From an uncultured Bacteroidota bacterium (GTDB lineage: Bacteria > Bacteroidota > Bacteroidia > Bacteroidales > P3), in NCBI GenBank assembly GCA_900546465.1, contig URCX01000002.1, positions 1-32,117 on the forward strand: 32,117 nt of DNA, in the 5' to 3' direction. The notes beneath the pieces are model-generated. The model was given only the letters and a program-made list of their open reading frames with translations, did no database searches and had not been told where the DNA came from. Shown here piece by piece: positions 7,992-15,257 of this stretch. Position 1 is the stretch's first letter, and each line of letters starts with the position of its first letter. The position numbers and the translations under genes were made by a program.

Positions 7992-8411
7992 ATAAAAAGA
8001 CTATTTTTATTGTTTGCCATAGTGGCAACGACAATGTTCGCAGGATGTAAAAGCGATGACGATGAAGAGAATACAAATTCCAATGCCAGTCCTGTGAAAT
8101 ACACTATTGTGGGTTTCACAGACAGCGAACTTCCGGAGGCATGGCAAGGTGCGGAAGAAGCGGGCTTGACGGTGAGAACAGATATGTCTATTACAGAGTT
8201 GAAAGGTAAGAAAGAAGTAGGGTATAAAGAAGAGAGTATCTACGGAACGAATGGAGATAAACTTTCCCTTGTTGCCTATAATGCCGACAACATCAGAATA
8301 GAATACACATTGACGGTTTCTTCTGAGGATATTCAAGCTGTTACTATTGAGGATAAAACCATATCCGTTTCCTTGTATAATCACAGGACAATTCATTTGG
8401 CAGATTTCTAA
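7992..8411 (+). CDS. Putative surface lipoprotein with apparent ATA start
   Basis: Reading back from the in-frame sequence gives GAG ATA AAA AGA CTA TTT TTA TTG. With ATA taken as the start, the protein begins (M)KRLFLLFAIVATTMFAGC, a complete lipoprotein signal peptide with basic start, hydrophobic core and a lipid cysteine at residue 19. An in-frame stop lies just upstream (7986-7988), so no ATG is available before it. The next conventional choices, TTG at 8010 or ATG at 8034, would remove the basic residues and most of the core. After the cysteine comes KSDDDEE, an acidic surface-export signal like those of Bacteroides surface lipoproteins. The rest (about 120 residues) is unrecognised. 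Either ATA is used, or a point mutation has damaged the start. Confidence 0.65.
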   Translation: MKRLFLLFAIVATTMFAGCKSDDDEENTNSNASPVKYTIVGFTDSELPEAWQGAEEAGLTVRTDMSITELKGKKEVGYKEESIYGTNGDKLSLVAYNADNIRIEYTLTVSSEDIQAVTIEDKTISVSLYNHRTIHLADF

Positions 8412-8447
8412 GGTAAATTCAAGAAATCAAACAAGTCTGAAACATTA

Positions 8448-8487
8448 AGCGGGAAGAAGCACAAAACTCTTCCCGCTTTTATTTCTT
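8448..8487 (+). terminator. Rho-independent terminator
   Basis: AGCGGGAAGA (8448-8457) pairs with TCTTCCCGCT (8468-8477), a perfect 10-bp stem with a 10-base loop, followed by a T-rich tail. It ends the 7340-8411 transcript. Confidence 0.85.
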
Positions 8488-8679
8488 GATTGTGTCTCGG
8501 TTCCAGATAATTTGAAATCATGTTTCGTTGCAGGCTTTGCAAATATCTGATAATCCGAAATTAGCAGAAACTAATTATCCGGATATTCTCATATCGCAAC
8601 AAACAAAGAGACTTTTTCGTGTTTGCCTTTACAAGTAAAACATGGCTGAAAAATCGATTACATCAAAAAAAACACGATT

Positions 8680-8714
8680 TTTGGTTGGTGATTGGAGATA
8701 ATGTTATACCTTTG
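8680..8714 (+). promoter_or_regulatory. Ferredoxin promoter
   Basis: TACCTTTG (8707-8714) matches the TAnnTTTG core. Upstream are TTTG at 8680-8683 (23 bases away) and the overlapping GTTG at 8684-8687 (19 bases away). The start point would be near 8721, giving a leader of about 25 bases. Confidence 0.7.
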
Positions 8715-8745
8715 CAGCAGTTATAAACCCTAAAAATTAAAAGTA

Positions 8746-8916
8746 ATGGCTTACAAAATTTCAGATGATTGCGCAGCATGCGGAACTTGTATTGACGAAT
8801 GTCCTGTCGGAGCAATTTCAGAAGGAGACATCTATAAAATAGACCCTTCAAAATGCGTTGAATGCGGAACTTGCGCCGATGTTTGCCCTATGGAGGCTAT
8901 ACATCCGGAGGAATAG
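8746..8916 (+). CDS. 2[4Fe-4S] ferredoxin
   Basis: This small gene of 56 residues encodes a bacterial-type ferredoxin with two CxxCxxCxxxCP motifs: C9-C12-C15-C19 and C37-C40-C43-C47. Each set contributes three cysteines to one 4Fe-4S cluster and one to the other. The two halves are visibly duplicated (CAACGTCIDECPVGAI and CVECGTCADVCPMEAI). It is a low-potential cytoplasmic electron carrier, in anaerobes typically serving pyruvate:ferredoxin oxidoreductase, hydrogenase or Rnf. It has its own promoter and its own terminator and is therefore a single-gene unit, consistent with high expression. Confidence 0.95.
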   Translation: MAYKISDDCAACGTCIDECPVGAISEGDIYKIDPSKCVECGTCADVCPMEAIHPEE

Positions 8917-8942
8917 TTCTGTGTGTCCCCAAAAAAGAGATA

Positions 8943-8967
8943 AGCCCTATATTTGTAGGGCTTTTTT
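8943..8967 (+). terminator. Ferredoxin terminator
   Basis: AGCCCTA (8943-8949) pairs with TAGGGCT (8956-8962) around a 6-base loop, followed by six T. The loop region also contains TATATTTG (8948-8955), an exact -7 promoter core that could serve the next gene. Confidence 0.9.
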
Positions 8968-8985
8968 ACGTTTAATTCGATAGAT

Positions 8986-9642
8986 ATGGAATACAAAGAA
9001 CTTGGAGAAGCAATAAAAAAGAAGACCGATTTGCTGGATTTGGTTTTGGATAACACCAAACAAACTTTCCGTTTGTTCAAATCGACAGCCAAAGAAATAA
9101 TCGGAAGTTTGCAGCAGATGCACCCGAAGTACTTTTTCTTCACCGATAAGTCCGAATTTGAGTTTGAAATCAGGTTCGGGGCAGATATACTCTTGTTTAC
9201 CATGCACACTAACGTCTTTGAATTTTCGAGATTGCATGAAGTGATGAAACTGCCATACATAAAGGAAGACAAAGAACGCTCTTTCAGCGGCATGATAAAC
9301 ATATATAATTTTCTGACGGACTCCTTTGACTACAACAGAGACTATGATATAGGATACCTTATAGGAAGATTATTCATCAATAAGGAAATGCACTATTTTG
9401 TGGAAGGCAAAAGAGAAGTGGGATTGCTGTATTCCAGCTTCAACACCTCAATTATAAACAAGGAATCGATAACGAGCATTATTCTTTCTTCAATGGAATA
9501 TGCAAACAACTTCGACCTGTTGACACCTCCTTTCGATGAGGTAAAAGAGATAACTGTTGGGGAAATCAAGCAGAACACAGCAGCAAAACGCTTAGTAACG
9601 GCAAAACGTTTGGGCTTTGAATTTCAACAAGATAAGGATTGA
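8986..9642 (+). CDS. Conserved-looking cytoplasmic protein of unknown function
   Basis: This encodes 218 residues without signal peptide or membrane segment. The first 50 residues look helical (ELGEAIKKKTDLLDLVLDNTKQTFRLF), followed by a mixed alpha/beta domain containing FFFTDKSEFEFEIRFGADILLFTMHTN. The C-terminus is helical and basic (TAAKRLVTAKRLGFEFQQDKD). I recognise no catalytic motif and cannot name a family. It stands alone between the ferredoxin terminator and the tRNA-Glu promoter. A -7 core inside the preceding terminator loop (8948-8955) is the only promoter candidate. Confidence 0.75.
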   Translation: MEYKELGEAIKKKTDLLDLVLDNTKQTFRLFKSTAKEIIGSLQQMHPKYFFFTDKSEFEFEIRFGADILLFTMHTNVFEFSRLHEVMKLPYIKEDKERSFSGMINIYNFLTDSFDYNRDYDIGYLIGRLFINKEMHYFVEGKREVGLLYSSFNTSIINKESITSIILSSMEYANNFDLLTPPFDEVKEITVGEIKQNTAAKRLVTAKRLGFEFQQDKD

Positions 9643-9676
9643 ATTGAAACTTTCTCTCTTTTTTTGGGGTTCAAAA

Positions 9677-9707
9677 TTTGTCAAATCGGATTTTTGTTGT
9701 AATTTTG
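9677..9707 (+). promoter_or_regulatory. tRNA-Glu/rpsT promoter
   Basis: TTTG (9677-9680), 19 bases, then TAATTTTG (9700-9707). This is the full Bacteroidota housekeeping consensus and one of the two best promoters in the window. Confidence 0.85.
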
Positions 9708-9736
9708 CACCGTCAAAAGAGGCAAATATTTAAGAC

Positions 9737-9811
9737 GCCCCGTTCGTCTAGATGGCCTAGGACGCAAGATTTTCATTCTTGAAATCAGGGGTTCGAATCC
9801 CCTACGGGGTA
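9737..9811 (+). tRNA. tRNA-Glu (anticodon TTC)
   Basis: This is a complete 75-base cloverleaf. The acceptor arm GCCCCGT (9737-9743) pairs with ACGGGGT (9804-9810) with one G-U, and the discriminator is A9811. The anticodon stem CAAGA/TCTTG encloses a 7-base loop with TTC at 9772-9774. The T arm AGGGG-TTCGAAT-CCCCT is perfect. CCA is not encoded and must be added. It lies 30 bases ahead of rpsT with no terminator between, so a shared precursor transcript is likely. Confidence 0.97.
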
Positions 9812-9841
9812 CTAAACAAGATTATAAGAAGATTACGAAAG

Positions 9842-10096
9842 ATGGCAAACCATAAGAGTGCAATAAAAAGAGTTCGTTCAAACGAAAGAAAGAGGTTGGC
9901 AAATCGTTATTATGCAAAAACTATGCGTAATGCTTTGAGAGATTTCAGAGCTACTGAAAGTCTTGCAGAAGCAAACGAGAGATTACCTAAATTGATTTCG
10001 CAAATAGATAAATTGGCGAAGCGTTCTGTTATCCACAAGAATAAAGCTGCCAATTTGAAATCCAAGTGCATGAAGAGAATTGCCACACTTAAATAA
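9842..10096 (+). CDS. rpsT: 30S ribosomal protein S20
   Basis: S20 binds 16S rRNA early in small-subunit assembly. The 84 residues match the family in length and in its lysine/arginine-rich helical make-up, starting MANHKSAIKRVRSNERKRLANRYY and containing the conserved HKNKAANLKSKC segment near the end. The start ATG is the one giving MANHKSA; an in-frame extension upstream would run into the tRNA. It shares the promoter at 9677-9707 with tRNA-Glu and ends at a strong terminator. Confidence 0.97.
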   Translation: MANHKSAIKRVRSNERKRLANRYYAKTMRNALRDFRATESLAEANERLPKLISQIDKLAKRSVIHKNKAANLKSKCMKRIATLK

Positions 10097-10120
10097 GAAT
10101 TGTTCGGAATGAAGATACCG

Positions 10121-10146
10121 GCCCCTCTTTTTAGGAGGGGCTTTTT
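10121..10146 (+). terminator. rpsT terminator
   Basis: GCCCCTC (10121-10127) pairs with GAGGGGC (10135-10141), 7-base loop, followed by five T. Confidence 0.9.
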
Positions 10147-10170
10147 GCATATACATAACTTCAATCTGCC

Positions 10171-10950
10171 ATGAAATTCATAGACACGCATTCCCATATT
10201 TACGACAAGGAGTTTGAGCAAGACCTGAATCAGGTTGTGGGAAGAGCTTTAACCAATGGAGTTTATAAGATATTGTTGCCGAATGTCGATACAAGCACCA
10301 TAGAACCACTCATTCAAACTTGTAAAAAATTCAACTGTCTTTATCCTATGATGGGTCTGCATCCCACAAGTGTCAATGAAGATTGGGAAGAAGAGTTGAA
10401 ACGAATAAAAGAAACTTTATACACTCAAAAAGATTTGTTTTGTGCAGTCGGAGAAATCGGCATAGACTTATATTGGGATAAAACCTTTTGCGAAGAGCAG
10501 ATTGAAGCATTACGCCATCAAATGTTATGGAGTTTTGATTTGGATTTACCCGTTTCCATACACAATCGCAAAGCTTTTGATGAGTTTTACGCCCTTATGA
10601 AAAAATTGAATAAGCCCACATACAAAGGTGTTATGCATTGCTTCGGAGGCGACCTCAATCAAGCGGAAGCACTCTTGGAAATGGGTTTTTATATAGGAGT
10701 TGGAGGTGTGATGACCTTCAAAAATGCACATCTTGTCGATGTCATAAAGAAGATAAGTCTTGATCGAATTGTTTTGGAGACGGATGCACCATATTTGGCA
10801 CCGGTGCCATACAGAGGAAAACGCAATGAAAGTGCCTATATCCCTCTTATTGCCCAAAAACTCGCAGAGATAAAACAATGCCCCATCGAAGAAGTTGCTG
10901 CAAAAACCACAACAGCCGCATTAAAACTATTCGAACAACTTAGCTTATGA
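10171..10950 (+). CDS. tatD: TatD family metal-dependent hydrolase (DNase)
   Basis: TatD proteins are cytoplasmic TIM-barrel metalloenzymes with 3'-5' exonuclease activity, linked to DNA repair and quality control. The family's metal ligands are visible in order: D5-T-H7-S-H9, the glutamate in GEIGIDLYWDK, histidines in SIHNRKA and GVMHCFGG, and the aspartate in ETDAPYLAP. The 259 residues are a normal length. It follows the rpsT terminator by only 24 bases and no clear promoter core is visible. The stop codon overlaps a small reading frame by four bases (ATGA). Confidence 0.93.
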   Translation: MKFIDTHSHIYDKEFEQDLNQVVGRALTNGVYKILLPNVDTSTIEPLIQTCKKFNCLYPMMGLHPTSVNEDWEEELKRIKETLYTQKDLFCAVGEIGIDLYWDKTFCEEQIEALRHQMLWSFDLDLPVSIHNRKAFDEFYALMKKLNKPTYKGVMHCFGGDLNQAEALLEMGFYIGVGGVMTFKNAHLVDVIKKISLDRIVLETDAPYLAPVPYRGKRNESAYIPLIAQKLAEIKQCPIEEVAAKTTTAALKLFEQLSL

Positions 10951-11195
10951 GAAAAGCACTACTGCTTGCACCCATGGCCTCCGTCCACAAATATATTCAC
11001 ATCAAGAAAAATGACCTCTGGCACAGCAGAGAAACCATTCCTTCAGTCTTATTCGCAAAATACATCTTTATAAATCATCATATCTCCATCTTCTCTTTGC
11101 TTTTCTTACTCTTTCTCTACTTTCTCTCTTCACGTTCCTTAGCATTCCATTTGCTTGAAAAACGTCCGAAAATTAGGAATTTTCAATTTTACTAA
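10947..11195 (+). pseudogene. Small frame overlapping tatD, possible gene remnant
   Basis: The ATG overlaps the tatD stop as ATGA, the usual arrangement of a coupled next gene. Only the first 15-20 residues (MRKALLLAPMASVHKYIHIK) look protein-like and loosely recall the start of a GT4-type glycosyltransferase. The rest is low-complexity sequence from a pyrimidine-rich tract. It may be the remains of a deleted gene or not a gene at all. Confidence 0.2.
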
Positions 11196-11352
11196 CTTCA
11201 TAGCTTGCGAATGAATCAGCAAGTTTCTCAGGCAAAAGAAATCGGCAGTATTTGGAAGTTAAGTAAAGCATAGCAATCTGTGATTTGGTGGGCTTTGCTT
11301 TCAGGTCAAGTAAAGGATAAGATGGGGTGTAAATGGGGCGGAATGTGGCGGA
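10951..11352. other. 402-bp stretch with no convincing intact gene
   Basis: Apart from the doubtful frame at 10947-11195, it holds a strongly pyrimidine-biased tract at about 11083-11140 on the plus strand and a weak CTTGC/GCAAG inverted repeat near 11206. No terminator is evident for the converging tatD and lptD. Confidence 0.6.
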
Positions 11353-13926
11353 CTAATAGTTCATGCGGTTACGGAAGTCGTTGCGTTTCTCGTATTTCAA
11401 GTCTTGCAACATTGGGGCTTTGACTGCAATGGTGAAGTTCCAGCCTTGTCGGGGACCGAAGGGTATCCAGTTCATTCGCATTTCCCAACAGTGTAAGTCC
11501 CGATAGAAGTCTATTGAGGTGTAAGTGAAGTCTTTATTGATAAAATCGTAACCTGTGGAAAAGCCTATTTTCCATTTTGAGGTAAGGTTTATGTCGCCTC
11601 TTGCGGTAAATGTTGCCGATTTATTGGTTTGATAGCCTGCTATCGCAACAAGGTAGGAACTTAATCGACTGTAACTTACACCTAATGTTATGTTCCATGG
11701 TACGGAAAAATCAATATTGTCTCCCAATATTTCATTGGGATTGGAGAAAGGACTGTATTGCAATTCGGCAGGAGCATGAGCCTCCGGAGCTTCTTGCGGC
11801 TTGTCTTTCTTCAAAGCTTCCGAATTTAATTGCCAACTGAGGTTCAGTGTCCATTGGGAGTTTTGCCTTTTGAAAAGTTTGCCTTCTTTGTCCCAAAGTA
11901 GTTGATTGGTCAAGGCTCCGTTGGAATCCAAAACGTAAGGTGTGAAAGAGCTTGAATAGTTTACTATGATTTTGTCAAACAATGTTGTTCTTGCACTTAT
12001 ACGCAATGGCTGCCAGTTTATGGAATCTTTTGCCAAGTCATAGCCGGAAGCTATGCTCAGGTTCTCCAATAATATTATTTTCCTTGTTCCTTCAACGGTA
12101 TCTCGCGAATCTTTGACTTTCATTTCCAAATTATTGCTCAAAGAGAAGTTCAGCACTCCCGAGGCTCCTTGGACAGGCGAACCGTAAACTCCGTTCTCTG
12201 TTTTGGAATAATAAATCCTCTTTCCGTTTTTATCAGTGTAGAAATCATAGAAACCGAGTGAGGGATCGGAAAAGTCGGGGGTATAGTTTATGGATACGGA
12301 AGGGTTAAGCACATGGCGTATTGCTTTGATAAAACCTTTTTTGAAAGCAAACATTCCGTATATGCGGGTATTCAGACTGCTGCGGAAAGTTGCGTTACGG
12401 TTGCTTACAAAGCCGTATGTGGTGTCTTTGTCTATCAAATCTGTCATATGGTTATACATCTTGCTTATACTGTTGGTGTACCAACGTTCGGTATAGTCTA
12501 TGGAATTGGACCAATTCAAATGTTTGAGGATTTTTACGTTGCTTTGAATGGGAATTGAGTGCATTATACCGTTGCGAAAGTTCTTGTACAAATCAGGAGA
12601 TGTCAAAAGACTGTCGTATGTATTCAATGTGTTGATAAGGTTTACCCGATAGGAGAAAGAAATATCCTCATACCACTTTCTTTTGCCGCTTGCTTTCTTG
12701 TGGCGAAAGGGATAGAATTGTACGGAAGAGAGGCTCATTGAAGGTAAGTCCAAACTGATTGCTCCTGTGTTTACATTATATGTTTCGCCCAAATTTGCAG
12801 TGAAAGACCATGAAGAGCCGAACTTGGTAGAGAAAGCAATGGAAGATGTGGTTGTATTGTTGAAATAATCCGATACATTAGTTGTGTATTGATTGAATTT
12901 GCTGCTTACGAGATTGACGTTTGCAGAAAATGTTCGGTATGGATGTGCCTTTGAATCCTGCTGATGAGACCATCGGAATTTGAAATCCGTGGAAGAAGTG
13001 TAAGATGGGGTGTTTCCCAATCCCGTATGATTGTTTTCGTAACGAAATTCCACAGTGCCTTTGTACTTATAACGTTTTATGTAAGTTGAAGACATATTGA
13101 GGGCGTATGAAAGATTTGTATAGATGTCTCCTTGCAAAGCCAAATCCATATAATCGCTTATTGCGAAGTACCAACCAATATTTCTCAGATAATAACCTCT
13201 GTTGGCGGCATAGCCGTATGAGGGCATGAGAAAGCCGGAACGTTTACCCTTTGTGAAAGGGAAATAAGCAAAAGGGATACCGACAGGTAAGGGAATTTCC
13301 ATAAGGGAAAACCATGCAGGACCTGTTACTATCTTATCTTCCGTTATCGCTTTGGCTTTCGAGAAACTTATTCCGAAATGCGGGTGTTCTTCATTATCGC
13401 ATGTGGTGAACATTCCGGAGGAAATGTACATCGTTCTCTCATCTGCCTTTTTTACTTTTTCTCCATGCAAAAAGCCATCGCTTTCCTTGGTGAATATATT
13501 ACTGATAAGCCCTCTTTTCGTATTGAAATTGTATTTCAATTCTTTGGATTTGTATTCCTCTGTCCCTTCTTTAAAGATAGGATTTTGTTTTACGGTATCG
13601 AGGGAATCTTTCAGTCCTATGGCATAAAGCATTTTGGTATCGAAATTCACTTTCATGAAGCCGGATTGCAAGTTCATCTTTTCGTAATTCACCTCTGCTT
13701 TATTGTAGAGAAATACGTCTTTATTATCGAGAAAAAAAGTCAGAGAATCGGCGGATTTATAGCTTACTCGTGCGTCCAAAGCCTTATGTTTTCTCCCTTT
13801 TGGGGTGGAAACACTGTCTTTTTTTTGAAGAGAGATGCTGTCTTGTGCAAGCATATAACGAGGACTAATGCACAGCAAAACAAGCATCAAACACAAAAAA
13901 CAGCATATAGGAATCGACTTTCTCAA
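11353..13926 (-). CDS. lptD: Bacteroidota-type LPS assembly protein LptD
   Basis: LptD is the outer-membrane barrel that inserts lipopolysaccharide into the outer leaflet with LptE. An N-terminal OstA-like segment (KSADSLTFFLDNKDVFLYNKA, then KELKYNFNTKRGLI) is followed by PFTKGKRSGFLMPSYG and a long series of alternating aromatic beta-strands typical of a large barrel. The frame is open to 14145, but that would overlap the divergent amidase gene. TTG at 13926 gives (M)RKSIPICCFLCLMLVLLC, a good signal peptide cut near MLAQ, for 857 residues. The first ATG (13887) would lose the basic residues. The -7 core at 13967-13974 fits the TTG start. It diverges from amidase and MCE genes, an envelope cluster. 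Confidence 0.88.
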   Translation of the reverse strand: MRKSIPICCFLCLMLVLLCISPRYMLAQDSISLQKKDSVSTPKGRKHKALDARVSYKSADSLTFFLDNKDVFLYNKAEVNYEKMNLQSGFMKVNFDTKMLYAIGLKDSLDTVKQNPIFKEGTEEYKSKELKYNFNTKRGLISNIFTKESDGFLHGEKVKKADERTMYISSGMFTTCDNEEHPHFGISFSKAKAITEDKIVTGPAWFSLMEIPLPVGIPFAYFPFTKGKRSGFLMPSYGYAANRGYYLRNIGWYFAISDYMDLALQGDIYTNLSYALNMSSTYIKRYKYKGTVEFRYENNHTGLGNTPSYTSSTDFKFRWSHQQDSKAHPYRTFSANVNLVSSKFNQYTTNVSDYFNNTTTSSIAFSTKFGSSWSFTANLGETYNVNTGAISLDLPSMSLSSVQFYPFRHKKASGKRKWYEDISFSYRVNLINTLNTYDSLLTSPDLYKNFRNGIMHSIPIQSNVKILKHLNWSNSIDYTERWYTNSISKMYNHMTDLIDKDTTYGFVSNRNATFRSSLNTRIYGMFAFKKGFIKAIRHVLNPSVSINYTPDFSDPSLGFYDFYTDKNGKRIYYSKTENGVYGSPVQGASGVLNFSLSNNLEMKVKDSRDTVEGTRKIILLENLSIASGYDLAKDSINWQPLRISARTTLFDKIIVNYSSSFTPYVLDSNGALTNQLLWDKEGKLFKRQNSQWTLNLSWQLNSEALKKDKPQEAPEAHAPAELQYSPFSNPNEILGDNIDFSVPWNITLGVSYSRLSSYLVAIAGYQTNKSATFTARGDINLTSKWKIGFSTGYDFINKDFTYTSIDFYRDLHCWEMRMNWIPFGPRQGWNFTIAVKAPMLQDLKYEKRNDFRNRMNY

Positions 13927-13947
13927 TCGTTTTCTGATTTTAATTTG

Positions 13948-13955
13948 TACCTTTG
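13948..13955 (+). promoter_or_regulatory. -7 promoter core for the amidase operon
   Basis: TACCTTTG matches TAnnTTTG. The start point would be near 13962, about 40 bases ahead of the amidase ATG. No clear -33 TTTG is present. Confidence 0.55.
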
Positions 13956-13966
13956 TATCCGATTTG

Positions 13967-13974
13967 CAAATGTA
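13967..13974 (-). promoter_or_regulatory. -7 promoter core for lptD
   Basis: The minus strand reads TACATTTG, an exact core. The start point would be near 13960, within a few bases of the start proposed for the divergent amidase transcript, so polymerase could probably occupy only one of the two at a time. Confidence 0.55.
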
Positions 13975-14002
13975 AGATTTTTTGGAAAACTGTAAGAAGT
14001 AA

Positions 14003-15244
14003 ATGAACAAACTGACGGGCGGACTTGTTGCTTTTGGAGTGCTATTTTGTGTATTGCTTGTTTCCTTATCGGGACACGCACAACACGACGGCGGTACAAA
14101 GAAGTTCAGTAAGCTGGTCATAGATGCAGGACACGGAGGCGACAAACCCGGGGCGGTGGGAAGCCGATGTAAAGAAAAGGATATAACATTGGCTGTGAGT
14201 TTGAAACTCGGCAGAATGATAACAGAAAATCTTAAAGACGTGGAAGTGCGTTATACAAGAGTCATAGATAAAGATGTGGAACTGTATAAAAGAAGCCAGA
14301 TTGCAAATAAGATAGGCGCAGACCTTTTTATATCGATACACTGCAACAGTTCTGCGAATAAAAATCCTAATGGCAGCGAGACATTCGCCCTTGGACTCAC
14401 AAAAGCTGCACAAAATTTGGAAGTAGCAAAAAAGGAGAACAAAGATATTCTATCGGAAGCCAATTACGAGGAAAACTATGACGGCTTCGATCCCAATGCT
14501 CCTGAAAACGATATACTTTTTGCCCTTTATCAAAACGCATATATGGAAAGCAGTCTGTGGTTTGCCGACAGGGTGCAACGCCAACTTACAGCCAATACTC
14601 CCATATCTGACAGAGGTGTAAAGCAAGCCAATTTCGTTGTACTGCTTAAATCAGCCATGCCTTCGGTTCTTATAGAGATAGGTTTTATTTCCAATCAACA
14701 GGAGGAGGCTTACCTTATGTCAGAATTGGGACAGTATGAGATTGCAGCGTCTATTTTCCGTGCTATATGCGAATACAAAATGCACCGCGACAATGTGAAA
14801 ATGGTTGTGCCGAGTGTAAATTCACTTATCCCCAAAAATATCTTGGATAAACAGAAACAGTTGGAGGAAAACCAAAAACTTGCACAAATCAAGGAGGAAG
14901 AGCGTTTGAAAGCCGAACTTGCAGCAAAGAAAGCAGCGGAAGAGAAGGCTAATGCTCAGCAACAGGAAAGGAGTGGCAGCGAAATAATATATAGAGTACA
15001 ATTTGCTTCAATGAAGTCGAAACTCTCTACTTCCGATTCTCGTTTTGCAGGTTTGGAAGATGTATGGCTTTATGAATTTGACGGCTATTGGAAATACTGT
15101 GCAGGATTGTTTGCAACCCAAAAGGAGGCTTCAAACTATGTCCAAAAAGTTCGTTCTTTGGGACATAAAGATGCCTTTGTCGTGGTTTTCCATAATGGGA
15201 AGAGAATAAGTTTCGAGCAAGCGAGAGCATTGGAAAAGAAATAA
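14003..15244 (+). CDS. N-acetylmuramoyl-L-alanine amidase with C-terminal SPOR domain
   Basis: This exported zinc amidase cleaves the bond between MurNAc and the stem peptide, normally during cell separation. After a signal peptide (to about residue 27, GHAQ) comes an Amidase_3 domain with the zinc ligands H44 (DAGHGG), E58 and H113 (SIHCN) and the catalytic E225 (LIEIGF). Residues 278-325 form a charged coiled-coil linker (EERLKAELAAKKAAEEKANAQ). Residues about 328-400 (YRVQFASMKSKL, then YCAGLFATQKEASNYVQKVRS) form a SPOR domain, which binds denuded glycan at the septum. It heads a run with MCE, radical SAM and FeoB-like genes at 11-17 base spacings, and diverges from lptD. Confidence 0.95.
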   Translation: MNKLTGGLVAFGVLFCVLLVSLSGHAQHDGGTKKFSKLVIDAGHGGDKPGAVGSRCKEKDITLAVSLKLGRMITENLKDVEVRYTRVIDKDVELYKRSQIANKIGADLFISIHCNSSANKNPNGSETFALGLTKAAQNLEVAKKENKDILSEANYEENYDGFDPNAPENDILFALYQNAYMESSLWFADRVQRQLTANTPISDRGVKQANFVVLLKSAMPSVLIEIGFISNQQEEAYLMSELGQYEIAASIFRAICEYKMHRDNVKMVVPSVNSLIPKNILDKQKQLEENQKLAQIKEEERLKAELAAKKAAEEKANAQQQERSGSEIIYRVQFASMKSKLSTSDSRFAGLEDVWLYEFDGYWKYCAGLFATQKEASNYVQKVRSLGHKDAFVVVFHNGKRISFEQARALEKK

Positions 15245-15257
15245 CAGGAGATTAAAG

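Noticed and set aside
13352..13995. Long plus-strand frames antisense to lptD
   Set aside because: They mirror lptD codon structure and show no domain or signal of their own.
13927..14145. N-terminal extension of lptD to 14145
   Set aside because: It would overlap the amidase coding start on the other strand and place about 70 residues of random composition before a good signal peptide.
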